This document shows, piece after piece, positions 57,801 to 64,000 of a stretch of DNA of 64,000 nucleotides. A program made the position numbers and the translations under genes. Position 1 is the stretch's first letter. Each line of letters starts with the position of its first letter. The notes beneath the pieces were generated by a model. It ran no database searches, had not been told where the DNA came from, and worked only from the letters and a program-made list of their open reading frames with translations. This stretch comes from Lewinellaceae bacterium (GTDB lineage Bacteria; Bacteroidota; Bacteroidia; Chitinophagales; Saprospiraceae): NCBI GenBank assembly GCA_020636155.1, contig JACJYM010000002.1:264013-328012 (forward strand). Direction: 5' to 3'.

Positions 57801-59189
57801 CCGGGATTTGACCGCGAAGCCAATATGCTGGGATTGGAGAAGGGGTTTGGTGCTCCTGGTGTAGATTTCGCCTTTGGTGCTCAACCGAAAATCCAAGATG
57901 TCGGCACTTCAGAGAGTTGGTTGCATAATAACAGAGAATGGTTTACCCCAGTTTCACAGTTGAATGATCCACTGAGTCAGACACATTCTTATGATTACAG
58001 TGCTAAAATTGATTTGGAGCCGTTTAAAGATTTTGAAGTAGATATTGACATGAAGAAAGCTTATTCTGAAAATTATTCAGAAGTATTTAAATATGATGGC
58101 ATTAATGAGCAGTTTAATGACATTTCAAAATATCAGTTTGGGTCTTTTGACATGACCTACTTACCTATCAAAACCTTATTTAAAGACCAAGACGAGTTAT
58201 GGGCTCAGTTCCAAAATAACAAAAAAACATTCTCAAATATATTGGCAGAAACACCTAATAATGTAGACTATGCGGATGGTTATGGAGCCAATAGTTATCA
58301 GGTTTCAATACCGACTTTCTTGGCAACGTACAATGGTGATGATTTGGTAAGTTGGGCCGATAACACAGTCTACAATCAAGAGGTTAAAAGATTCGGTTTA
58401 TTGCCAAAACCCAACTGGTCATTGAGGTATGATGGGCTTTCCAATATACCCTTATTCAAGGGTTTTGTTAAGAGTTTTACACTGAATCACGCCTACAAGT
58501 CGAATCTGAGAGTCAGCCAGTTCTATTCTCAAATTAATTTTGATGTAAATGCGATTTCAGGAAATAGAGATGATCATGGTAATTACTATGCATCTTACGA
58601 AATTCCTAACGTGGTAATTGACGAGCAATTTTCTCCATTGATAGGAATACAATTAAAGACTCAATCAGACATGAGCTTTGAATTCGAGATGAGAAAGTCT
58701 AGAAACTTGCAATACACGGTACAAACACGACAGTTGCAGCAGAGAGAATCGAGTGAATTAGTTTTTGGATTTGGTTATACCTTGAAGAATTTCAAAGGAT
58801 TTGGTAAGCCGAAAAAGAAAAGAACACGTAAATCTAAGGACGGTGATGAAAATACTGACGATGGCGGGCTCCTGGGAAATGACACCAATAAAGGCAAAGA
58901 CTCTAAAAACAATAATGTATTTGTCAAAAATCTGATTTTCAATATGGATTTATCGCTCAGAACCGACCTTACTCGTACCAGAAATGAGACAGGTAATGCG
59001 GAGAGCATTAATAATAGTGACTCGGGTTCTAAATCTGTTGCAATTAATCCGAGTATTGACTATGAGATGAATAAGTACCTGACATTAAGATTGTACTTTG
59101 ATTACAATCGACGGACAGATCTTTCAGGAACTTCCACGACTAATACTAATTTGAATACTGGGATTACGGCCAGATTTATACTGCAGTAA
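51816..59189 (+). CDS. sprA: T9SS translocon protein SprA
   Basis: The huge outer-membrane beta-barrel pore through which T9SS cargo leaves the cell; also required for gliding. 2457 residues, at the upper range for the family. N-terminal signal segment 1-24. Then the SprA N-terminal module (INIQPQGNVDISLGANYNRF, WRVPDIDMKIRMSV, ATFDFDQKIKLSFD). Characteristic FLLGGYNSNQWALASVPPEI near 860-890. Two charged low-complexity inserts, near residues 1925-1970 (RRTRTSKK then EEEKEKE) and about 2325-2365 (KKKRTRKSKDGDENTDDGG). Ends with a strand-rich barrel finishing TARFILQ. Sits between ruvA and xerD; xerD starts 4 bp later. Confidence 0.94.
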   Translation: MRFDKILGAIAVAVLVYFNLCASGGYNLENPYSNESITQQDTIPTRPIGFGNNFGNNNNPFDIEPTSVTKEVSYDPTSNSYIITEKIGEEYYKTPTYMTFNEYMEWSAKEREKEYFNNLAGIYDPKKSNFDLDDPMNKVDIQKNLVDRLFGGSEINIQPQGNVDISLGANYNRFDGSNFINYNSPWRVPDIDMKIRMSVDGAIGKKMKLNFNYDTQATFDFDQKIKLSFDSEQFSEDDIIKKIEAGNVDLPLKSNLIQGSQSLFGLKTELQFGRLRLTALASQQRSEQNSIKIENGASLQEFELRPEDYDENRHFFVSRFNREQYEKNLQFLPYVPSPFKITRMEVWVSEDRPDNRQQTRMVVALADLGTGRMQDLENPNMTYLPTNVPPIYKVDTLVLPDNDVSDFYKNLIANQNVQDVDKVSRELVTNYNLTENRDFEIFQGRLLNPSEYTYNEKLGYISLNLKLRPNQRMGVVYEYYYNEKPDSVFTVGDFYGAEQVPSSADLQQDSCATGPTKIKFIKMLKSSVQNPTLKSWDLMMKNVYSLRTSQLSRDNFEFDIYFEDYDEGNLKKFIPSNPYKPLLQIFHLDTLNQFGDPQPDGIFDFVPGVTVNERNGVIFFPVLEPFGTALSETLNPADYLKYGYPELYNQTLTQARNNIQSSAKNRFRMIAKVKSATAGEINLGPFVPRGSVRVTAGSKTLIENVDYEIDYSLGRLRIINPAYLVQGTPINVNFEDNTTFSLQQKTMLGLRADYRVSKKVNLGATYLRLQERPLTQKVQIGDDPINNRIFGLDINYADESNFLTRLVDKLPFYSTKETSRINFSAEGAALKPGSNDVINIKTASGSQGTVLIDDFEGAINGFLLGGYNSNQWALASVPPEIPGSEIDGLESGANRALLNWYTIDRAARRGNDNSDPYARTLEQTALFPGRSVQPGQGELFTFDVSYYPNERGPYNFDVPDGYPGISSGITVDGQQQKVYLNDPESRWGGIMRYFPNSDFEAANYEFIEFWLLNPFMDRQDGVVPGANESGEIVMQLGNISEDILKDGKQFFENGLVDDPNRCTNYDQSVWGVVPQNIPLNNNFNNQNLDTDPTQDYGLDGLNDTIERAHFNDWLAQIGGFQYNFITEDPSNDDYLSNNDPAYDNVDVLTERYKKFNNPQGNFPNNRGTTDPTRLERGNFYPDQEDLNLNRALDQGESYYEYRIPIKNNNGELDINIPGSRVTQVKIDSTNNRNDKWYRVLIPLNSQNSIYGNIQGFRSIQFMRMYMTHFQTAKTFRMAEFQLVRNQWRKNSISCQTDTPAPYEFSVDEVGIEENSDKLPFNYISPPEVQREQIQSTYSNLFQDEKSMAIKAVNLPSCTDISVSKLLNLDLTFYDRLQLVVHAEHPLTETGVKDGDMSLFIRMGKDYTDNYYEYEIPLIFSNDKGNANNPDIVWLDQNRVDIPLADFVNLKEKRIRTQTPLSDVIDSLVIDPAGGFTKRYSMKGNPSLGYVKQIYIGLRNNTQVPKTTETWINELRVTGLKQKGGYAAQAKLQVAFADLMEINAAANYSSVGWGALDQRLQERNRKEEVGYDLVGTVKIDKFFPEKAKLNIPMYVQYTREESRLQYDPYEQDISVNESKSLAKYDPDKTEQDVADRSRETTTTKSINFTNIKTGVSTKKPFPWSPNNFAFTYAYTETTKTNPLIKEEATSQRIMSMEYNYNTKGASIEPFKFIKVDALKFISNFNLNLLPNRFGFNTKLDDYQGHRTFREPQLPVYRFDDQRYKWDRNYVLDWNLAKSLRLNFKANVNSVVDRYRPYGIADNPDDRGWVNAQGNTAAKDDPAINQYFNDNLKEGGRRKNYTQNLSANYKIPINLLPMLDWVSASADYKTDYAWKAGSLAPINNNGDVSGNIISNTQNIGLNTTFSFEKLYAKSSYLKAIEDGGKSLKRNKRSRRTRTSKKVDTEKKDVSTETDEKKEEEKEKEPRVPSTVERILIRPLLMLRSVKVSFKQDKATMIPGFDREANMLGLEKGFGAPGVDFAFGAQPKIQDVGTSESWLHNNREWFTPVSQLNDPLSQTHSYDYSAKIDLEPFKDFEVDIDMKKAYSENYSEVFKYDGINEQFNDISKYQFGSFDMTYLPIKTLFKDQDELWAQFQNNKKTFSNILAETPNNVDYADGYGANSYQVSIPTFLATYNGDDLVSWADNTVYNQEVKRFGLLPKPNWSLRYDGLSNIPLFKGFVKSFTLNHAYKSNLRVSQFYSQINFDVNAISGNRDDHGNYYASYEIPNVVIDEQFSPLIGIQLKTQSDMSFEFEMRKSRNLQYTVQTRQLQQRESSELVFGFGYTLKNFKGFGKPKKKRTRKSKDGDENTDDGGLLGNDTNKGKDSKNNNVFVKNLIFNMDLSLRTDLTRTRNETGNAESINNSDSGSKSVAINPSIDYEMNKYLTLRLYFDYNRRTDLSGTSTTNTNLNTGITARFILQ

Positions 59190-59193
59190 AACC

Positions 59194-60111
59194 TTGAATT
59201 GGAAGAGTTATATTAATGGTTTTCGGGATTATTTAATGCTTGAGAGGGCATTGTCAAAAAATTCTATCGATGCTTATTTGAAGGATTTAGACAAGCTGAT
59301 GGCCTACTGCGAGATAAATGGAATTGATAAAAATCCTGAATTTCTAACCAAAGTTGAACTTCAGAATTTTGTCAATTACATTCATGATTTAGGTGTCAAT
59401 GAAACATCTCAGGCAAGAATAATAAGTGGGGTCAGAGCATTTTACAAATATTTGGCTATGGAAAACTTGACCAATATGAATCCTTCCGAATTTATGGAAA
59501 TGCCAAAGCTCAGGAAAAAACTTCCCGATGTCCTTTCGTGGCAAGAAATAGATATCCTTTTACAAAGCATTGATTTGAGTAGTGATTTAGGACATAGAAA
59601 TCGAGCCATACTAGAAACCCTCTATGCTTGTGGTCTTCGAGTGAGTGAACTGGTTAATTTGAGATTGTCTAATTACTTTCCAGAGGAAGGATTGATCAAA
59701 GTTATTGGTAAAAATGACAAAGAACGATTAGTTCCTATTGGTGACTCGGCAGTCCATCACATCAATTTATACTTGAGTACATATCGTCAACCAAAGGCTC
59801 ACATTGTAAAGGGAAATGAAGACATCATCTTCCTCAATAACCGGGGTCGCAAGATGACTAGAGTCATGGTGTTTTTAATCGTAAAAGAAGCCATGCTCAA
59901 GTCCGGCATAAATAAAAATATCTCTCCCCATACGTTCAGGCATTCTTTTGCGACACATCTTATTGAAGGCGGTGCTGATTTGAGAGCCGTTCAAGACATG
60001 CTCGGTCATGAATCCATTTTGACTACAGAAATTTATACACACTTAGATCATGAGTATCTGAGGGAAACCATTTCCTTATATCATCCGCTGAACAAGTCAA
60101 GTAGATTATAA
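59194..60111 (+). CDS. xerD: Tyrosine recombinase XerD
   Basis: Site-specific recombinase resolving chromosome dimers at dif. N-terminal SAM-like domain (YLMLERALSKNSIDAYLKDL), C-terminal catalytic domain with Arg in ACGLRVSELVNL, HTFRHSFATHL (His-x-x-Arg), and LGHESILTTEIYTHL (catalytic Tyr in YTH). 305 residues, normal. Start is TTG at 59194, 4 bp after sprA; the first in-frame ATG at 59236 would remove part of the N-terminal helix typical of the family. Confidence 0.92.
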   Translation: MNWKSYINGFRDYLMLERALSKNSIDAYLKDLDKLMAYCEINGIDKNPEFLTKVELQNFVNYIHDLGVNETSQARIISGVRAFYKYLAMENLTNMNPSEFMEMPKLRKKLPDVLSWQEIDILLQSIDLSSDLGHRNRAILETLYACGLRVSELVNLRLSNYFPEEGLIKVIGKNDKERLVPIGDSAVHHINLYLSTYRQPKAHIVKGNEDIIFLNNRGRKMTRVMVFLIVKEAMLKSGINKNISPHTFRHSFATHLIEGGADLRAVQDMLGHESILTTEIYTHLDHEYLRETISLYHPLNKSSRL

Positions 60112-60249
60112 TTCTATCACAAGGTCATTATAATCACTACCCAATTCTTAAAAATTTCAATTTTTGTGACATAAATTTTATCATAAAAATGATGTGTAAG
60201 TGATAAAAATAGCCGACTTTCGCACTGAAATTTTAAATTAGAGGAATTG
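60112..60249. other. Intergenic region upstream of the small ORF/gdh
   Basis: Nothing definite beyond a weak promoter-like GACTTTCG at 60215. A TTTTTGTGAC segment at 60162 is unexplained. Confidence 0.4.
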
Positions 60250-60420
60250 ATGGACAATTCTGTATCAAGTAGGATTCTTCTTTGTAAATACTTTTCTGAT
60301 ATGGCATCCCAAGCCCATATTTTAATTAATAAAATGGACTTATTTGCTCATGCTACTGTATCACAGTTGAGGCATCTTATTGTTATTATGAGATATCGTA
60401 CTTTTCCTAAACAATTTTGA
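60250..60420 (+). CDS. Candidate small protein, 56 codons
   Basis: Too short for the usual ORF threshold. ATG at 60250 preceded by AGAGGA at 60239-60244, a good ribosome-binding site 6 bp upstream, rare in this genome. Runs to TGA at 60418, 11 nt before the gdh ATG. Sequence begins MDNSVSSRILLCKYFS and has helical, mixed hydrophobic/polar character; no family recognised. It could be a leader peptide controlling gdh or an independent small protein. A promoter-like GACTTTCG lies at 60215. Confidence 0.42.
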   Translation: MDNSVSSRILLCKYFSDMASQAHILINKMDLFAHATVSQLRHLIVIMRYRTFPKQF

Positions 60421-60431
60421 AAAATAATGTA

Positions 60432-61850
60432 ATGAGTATTAAACAAGCGTCTTTTTTTGAGAGTGTTCAGCGCAATTTTGATAAGGCTGCTGTACACATT
60501 AATCATCCAAAAGGATTATTGGATCAGATTAAAACATGCAATGCTGTATATCAAATGCAATTTCCGGTAAAAATTGGGAATTCGTATCAGGTAATCGAAG
60601 CCTACAGGGTTCAACACAGCCACCATCGACTACCTACGAAGGGCGGGATAAGATTTAGCCACATGGTAAATCAGGATGAAGTGATGGCATTGGCCGCCTT
60701 GATGACCTATAAATGTGCTATTGTAGATGTGCCGTTTGGTGGTGCAAAGGGTGGTGTAAAAATCAGTCCTAGAAGTTACAGACCTGAGGAATTGGAGAGG
60801 ATTACTAGAAGGTATACAGTAGAGTTATTGCGTAAAAATTTTATAGGCCCATCCGTAGATGTACCTGCACCTGACTATGGCACAGGCGAGAGAGAAATGG
60901 CGTGGATATTGGATACCTACGCGACATTCAAAGGAGGTGAAATCGATGCTGTAGGTTGTGTGACTGGAAAACCTGTAGCTCAAAACGGTATTTCAGGTAG
61001 AACCGAAGCGACAGGACGCGGTGTTTATTACGGATTGAGAGAATTATGCAATGATGCCAAAATAATGAAAAGTATAGGTCTTACGCCTGGAATCGCTGGC
61101 AAAACAGCGGTGATTCAAGGATTAGGAAATGTAGGTAGTTATACTGGAACTATTGCACAAGAGGAAGGAGACATGGTCGTCGTTGGAGTTTCAGAAATGG
61201 AAGGTACGATTTATAACCCTAAAGGAATCAATGTGAAAGACTTGATTGAATTTAGGAAAAAAACAGGCTCAATCATTGGATTCCCAGGTTCAAAAGAGCT
61301 TAAAGGAAAACAAGATTGGATAAAAATTGAATGCGACATATTGATACCTGCAGCTCTGGAATCAACCATCAACGCAGAAAATGCTTCTATGGTAAAAGCT
61401 AAAATCATAGGCGAAGCTGCCAATGGCCCAGTCACGGCTGATGCTGAGGCTATTTTGCTTGAAAAAGGGGTCATTATAGTGCCAGATATGTTCCTGAATG
61501 CGGGTGGAGTGACGGTCTCTTATTTTGAGTGGTTGAAAAATTTGTCTCACATTAGATTTGGTCGAATGGACAAACGATTTAATCAAAATACTTATGGCAA
61601 CATTATGTCTAGCGTTGAAAAATTAACTGGTAAGAGCATGTCCACCCAAGAAAAAAACATGATTACAAGAGGAGCGGATGAAATAGATTTAGTTAGATCC
61701 GGATTGGAGGAAACCATGGTCAACTCTTTCAATCAGATTATTGAAGTTTATAATAAAAAGAAAAGAGTTCATGACCTTAGAACTGCGGCATTTATATGTG
61801 CATTGGATAAGGTTGCCGCAGATTACCTCACTTTAGGAGTCTTTCCATAG
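60432..61850 (+). CDS. Glu/Leu/Phe/Val dehydrogenase (glutamate dehydrogenase type)
   Basis: NAD(P)-dependent amino-acid dehydrogenase that links 2-oxoglutarate and ammonia to glutamate or acts on branched amino acids. ATG at 60432 is preferred to a TTG at 60417. Motifs: HRLPTKGGIRF, VDVPFGGAKGGVKI (catalytic Lys), DVPAPDYGTGEREMAW, and the NAD fold VIQGLGNVGSYTGTIA. The ~472-residue length fits glutamate dehydrogenase of this subgroup. A terminator follows, and an Lrp regulator lies downstream. Confidence 0.9.
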   Translation: MSIKQASFFESVQRNFDKAAVHINHPKGLLDQIKTCNAVYQMQFPVKIGNSYQVIEAYRVQHSHHRLPTKGGIRFSHMVNQDEVMALAALMTYKCAIVDVPFGGAKGGVKISPRSYRPEELERITRRYTVELLRKNFIGPSVDVPAPDYGTGEREMAWILDTYATFKGGEIDAVGCVTGKPVAQNGISGRTEATGRGVYYGLRELCNDAKIMKSIGLTPGIAGKTAVIQGLGNVGSYTGTIAQEEGDMVVVGVSEMEGTIYNPKGINVKDLIEFRKKTGSIIGFPGSKELKGKQDWIKIECDILIPAALESTINAENASMVKAKIIGEAANGPVTADAEAILLEKGVIIVPDMFLNAGGVTVSYFEWLKNLSHIRFGRMDKRFNQNTYGNIMSSVEKLTGKSMSTQEKNMITRGADEIDLVRSGLEETMVNSFNQIIEVYNKKKRVHDLRTAAFICALDKVAADYLTLGVFP

Positions 61851-61875
61851 TGGAATAATATTGTATAAGATACTA

Positions 61876-61908
61876 AGAGGCATTCAGGGAAACTTGAATG
61901 CCTTTTTT
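61876..61908 (+). terminator. Terminator of gdh
   Basis: 10-bp stem GGCATTCAGG / CTTGAATGCC, loop GAAA, then a run of six Ts. Confidence 0.88.
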
Positions 61909-62086
61909 AGTTTAAATGGTCAATTTTTTCAATTTAATTTAACAAATAATCATCCAATATTTACGCTTAATTATGTTGTTGTAAAATAATTAATGTTCAA
62001 ATGTCGTTTACTAAACTAATTTGTTAATTATTCTTTAAAGTCGTCTATTTTATTTGAAAAATAAGATAAAATATTGGCAAATCCCG

Positions 62087-62094
62087 TAAATTTG
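62087..62094 (+). promoter_or_regulatory. Candidate -7 element TAAATTTG for the Lrp gene
   Basis: Exact TAnnTTTG match 34 bp before the Lrp ATG. No TTTG -33 box at the standard distance. Confidence 0.42.
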
Positions 62095-62128
62095 TATTAT
62101 TATTTTGAAAATTTAAATTACATAAAAA

Positions 62129-62617
62129 ATGAGCGATAAACTAGATAAAACGGATTTGAAAATTCTAAGATTGCTACAAGAAAATAGTAAAATTACAAAT
62201 CTAGATCTTTCGAAAAAAATTGGACTTTCTCCTGCACCAACCTTGGAAAGGGTTAAAAAGCTTGAGAATACTGGCGTAATACAAAGTTATCATGCTAAAG
62301 TTGATTCTACTAAAATCGGCTTAAATGTTAAGACATTTGTATTGGTTAGCTTAGCATGGCAGAAGGAAAATGCTTTGGATAATTTCATATCTAAGGTAAA
62401 TAGAATTGATGAGATTACGGAATGCTATATTATTACGGGTGATGCAGACTTTTTACTAAAAATAGTCACTAAAGACATAGCAACTTACGAACAACTTTTA
62501 TTTAAAACCCTATCTCAAATAGAAGAAATTGAAAGGTTGAGAACCTTGATGACACTTTCAAAAGTGAAAAAAGCAAAAGTTTTACCTTTTGATTATGAAA
62601 ACGTAGAAGAAGCTTAA
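62129..62617 (+). CDS. Lrp/AsnC family transcriptional regulator
   Basis: 162 residues. N-terminal HTH (LDKTDLKILRLLQENSKITN, LSKKIGLSPAPTLERVKKLE), then the RAM ligand-binding domain (VLVSLAWQKENALDNFISKV, ECYIITGDADFLLKIVTKDI). Regulators of this kind sense amino acids; the gdh gene immediately upstream is a plausible target (inference). Followed by a long terminator. Confidence 0.92.
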   Translation: MSDKLDKTDLKILRLLQENSKITNLDLSKKIGLSPAPTLERVKKLENTGVIQSYHAKVDSTKIGLNVKTFVLVSLAWQKENALDNFISKVNRIDEITECYIITGDADFLLKIVTKDIATYEQLLFKTLSQIEEIERLRTLMTLSKVKKAKVLPFDYENVEEA

Positions 62618-62634
62618 CTATAATTAAGTACAAT

Positions 62635-62677
62635 GAAAAAGAGGTCATTCAAACATTGAATGACCTCTTTTTCTTTT
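62635..62677 (+). terminator. Strong bidirectional-looking terminator
   Basis: 18-bp stem (arms GAAAAAGAGGTCATTCAA / TTGAATGACCTCTTTTTC) with a 3-nt loop, ending in a T-run. The A-run on the left allows function on the minus strand as well. Confidence 0.9.
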
Positions 62678-63318
62678 GGGTTGCATCTAAGATTTTTTTC
62701 GTTTTACGTTTGTAAATGATACCTAGGTTAAGGTGAAAATCCTATTATATTAGGTCACCAGTTTACTAGCTATCCATTAGTTGTACTTTCTGATTTCTCC
62801 TGATATAATTCTAAAATGTACAAGGAATCATGCTTCACAATGAACCATAGGTACAAATGAACACTTACCTCAAAAGCACTTGTATTATTTGTTATTATTC
62901 AATTGATCTTGCGTGCTTTTACTAGATTTATTGTGATTGAGCCTTAATATTTGAAGACCTGATATCAGGATGGAGGCTTAGGATGACGTCTATTATCGGT
63001 ACATTGAGAGACTGAAATGTCTTATCAAAAACACAACAATCAATGGTATACGTTTAGACTAAAAGCCGATGCTTCTGATACAAAGTATCAGAAAAGCTGA
63101 AAATACGCTTATTTAATTTGATACTTTTTTCATCAAAATTAAAGGTTTTTTTTTGCAAGTTTCAATACCTAAAAAACATATGCTTTCATATTGCTCATGA
63201 CTATTTTTATCAAATTTGGGCAAACTTGAGAATAAATCATCCGTATAGTGTATAAAAGGGACTAAATACAGAGATTTGACGAATTACCTTTTTTTTCACC
63301 AATATGAACAATATATTT
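62678..63318. other. Long intergenic region, no clear gene
   Basis: About 640 bp without a supported ORF. It contains the perfect palindrome CCTGATATCAGG (62958-62969) and a hairpin TTCTGATAC / GTATCAGAA (63073-63093) with a 3-nt loop and no T-run. No tRNA or other RNA recognised. Confidence 0.5.
62958..62969. promoter_or_regulatory. Palindrome CCTGATATCAGG
   Basis: Perfect 12-bp palindrome with the same TGATATCA core as the pair at 41857 and 41881. Possible operator. Confidence 0.35.
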
Positions 63319-63349
63319 TTTGGTAACACGTTTATTAGTAGTATCTTTG
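63319..63349 (+). promoter_or_regulatory. Promoter TTTG-N19-TATCTTTG for the HYC_CC_PP gene
   Basis: TTTG at 63319-63322 and TATCTTTG at 63342-63349, exact boxes with exact 19-bp spacing. The start codon follows within 7 bp. Confidence 0.75.
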
Positions 63350-63355
63350 AATCAA

Positions 63356-63829
63356 GTGAGAATAAGTATATTTCATAGAATCGTTTCCATTGTATTGGTC
63401 TTGTTGATGTTTATGACATCAACAAGGATAACTTTTGATATACATTATTGTCAGGATCACTTAGTCGGTATTAGCTTTACTGGTAAGGCAAAATGCTGCG
63501 GTAAAATGCAAAATTCTTTACCCTGCCATAAAAGTAATAATTACCAGCCTAACGATCAACAAATTTGCCATCATGAAAATGAAAATATCGTTCATAATAA
63601 AAATGGAAATTGCTGTCACAATGAACAGTTAGTTATTAATAAAGTAGAATCGGATGTAACGGTTGCTAAAATAGTCAAAATACAAGATGTTCAATTTGAC
63701 TCGACAGCTGCTTTTACTATAGTTAATTTTTTTAATAATAATTATCAAATTGACTCCCAGAGATTTAATTACAAACCTCCCTTGCCGGATAGAGATTTTC
63801 TAGTACTCTATCAGGTCTACCTTATTTGA
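63356..63829 (+). CDS. HYC_CC_PP family protein
   Basis: 157 residues from the GTG at 63356. It begins VRISIFHRIVSIVLVLLMFM, one membrane/signal segment. Family marks: HYC (in IHYCQDHLVG), a CC pair (AKCCGKM), a second Cys-pair/His-rich stretch (HKSNNY..ICHHENEN..NCCHNEQ), and the terminal PPLPDRDFLVLYQVYL. Family is Bacteroidota-specific, of unknown function, and often next to CusA or TonB-type metal genes; His/Cys-rich composition suggests metal binding. A TTG at 63320 would overlap the -33 box and is rejected. CusA-type gene follows. Confidence 0.82.
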   Translation: MRISIFHRIVSIVLVLLMFMTSTRITFDIHYCQDHLVGISFTGKAKCCGKMQNSLPCHKSNNYQPNDQQICHHENENIVHNKNGNCCHNEQLVINKVESDVTVAKIVKIQDVQFDSTAAFTIVNFFNNNYQIDSQRFNYKPPLPDRDFLVLYQVYLI

Positions 63830-63947
63830 TTTCAATTTATAATTGATAGGTGGCGATTATCCTAGTATACGGATAGTCGGTCAGTTGTTATTTTCGGTCA
63901 TTGGACTATTGTTCAATGCCAATAATAAATTGTTAATTGAATGAATC

Positions 63948-64000
63948 ATGTTAAATCATATAATAAAATTTTTCATCGACAACAAACTTGTCGCTTGGCT
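63948..64000 (+). CDS. CusA/CzcA-type heavy-metal efflux RND pump (3' truncated by window)
   Basis: First 17 codons: MLNHIIKFFIDNKLVAW, the standard N-terminus of CusA/CzcA RND permeases. The gene continues beyond the window. Following a HYC_CC_PP gene, it is consistent with copper/silver or cobalt/zinc efflux. Only the start can be assessed. Confidence 0.72.
   Translation, partial: MLNHIIKFFIDNKLVAW

Noticed and set aside
1..64000. Mobile elements, integrases other than XerD, prophage genes
   Set aside because: None were recognised; the only tyrosine recombinase has the housekeeping XerD length, motifs and context.

Overview
The window is from a Bacteroidota chromosome. It is AT-rich, promoters look like the Bacteroidota -33/-7 type (TTTG, then TAnnTTTG), and much of the coding capacity belongs to the type IX secretion system (T9SS) and its cargo: SprA, PorX, a PorP/SprF protein, two type A and two type B sorting-domain proteins. 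The Ig-like block before the type A tails and the PKD-rich type B adhesin suggest the Saprospiria or relatives; this is an inference from protein style, as there is no rRNA in the window. The region reads as ordinary chromosome: no insertion sequence, prophage, CRISPR array or integron is visible.

Layout. 1-5.1 kb: end of a cation/calcium exchanger, two tandem related secreted proteins, a YbaB protein, a LamG-type secreted protein and a DUF1573 lipoprotein. 5.3-11.5 kb: bamD-rpoZ-coaBC-DUF4835, then purN and a PLP desulfhydrase/deaminase, converging on glyA. 11.6-15.5 kb (minus): a large 23-residue-repeat OmpA/peptidoglycan-binding protein and an HD phosphohydrolase. 15.6-23.1 kb: porX, then a PorP/SprF - M43 protease - 1300-residue PKD adhesin cluster. 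23.3-27.1 kb: poorly characterised membrane and TPR proteins and a gluzincin-like protein. 27.2-34.0 kb: a nucleoside catabolism operon, deoB-deoA-deoC-ALDH16-deoD. 34.5-39.2 kb: a compact three-gene cyclic-nucleotide cassette, bounded on both sides by near-identical terminator elements. 39.3-50.6 kb (mostly minus): LRR protein, FAD dehydrogenase, YjjG phosphatase, DoxX, tRNA-Leu(CAA), hscB, rseP, rsmE, comF-like, CNNM/CBS protein, PurF-type amidotransferase and a MerR regulator. 50.8-60.1 kb: a candidate stand-alone small RNA, ruvA, the giant sprA, and xerD. 60.2-64 kb: an unlisted 56-codon ORF, gdh, an Lrp regulator, and a HYC_CC_PP protein ahead of the start of a CusA-type efflux pump.

How the genes work together. 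The deo operon is a complete route from (deoxy)nucleosides to free base, deoxyribose-5-phosphate, glyceraldehyde-3-phosphate and acetaldehyde, with a double-domain aldehyde dehydrogenase placed to oxidise the aldehyde. The T9SS genes cover regulation (PorX), translocon (SprA), a cargo-specific partner (PorP/SprF) and cargo. The 34.5-39.2 kb cassette encodes a putative cyclic-nucleotide-responsive NTE-type phospholipase, a 7TM-DISM membrane nucleotide cyclase with an atypical base-selecting residue, and a calcineurin-like phosphoesterase, with 8-bp and 3-bp gaps: sensor/synthase, effector and possible off-switch in one unit. It is the best candidate here for an undescribed system. It resembles the architecture of cyclic-nucleotide-to-phospholipase immune pathways, but nothing in the sequence proves a defence role.
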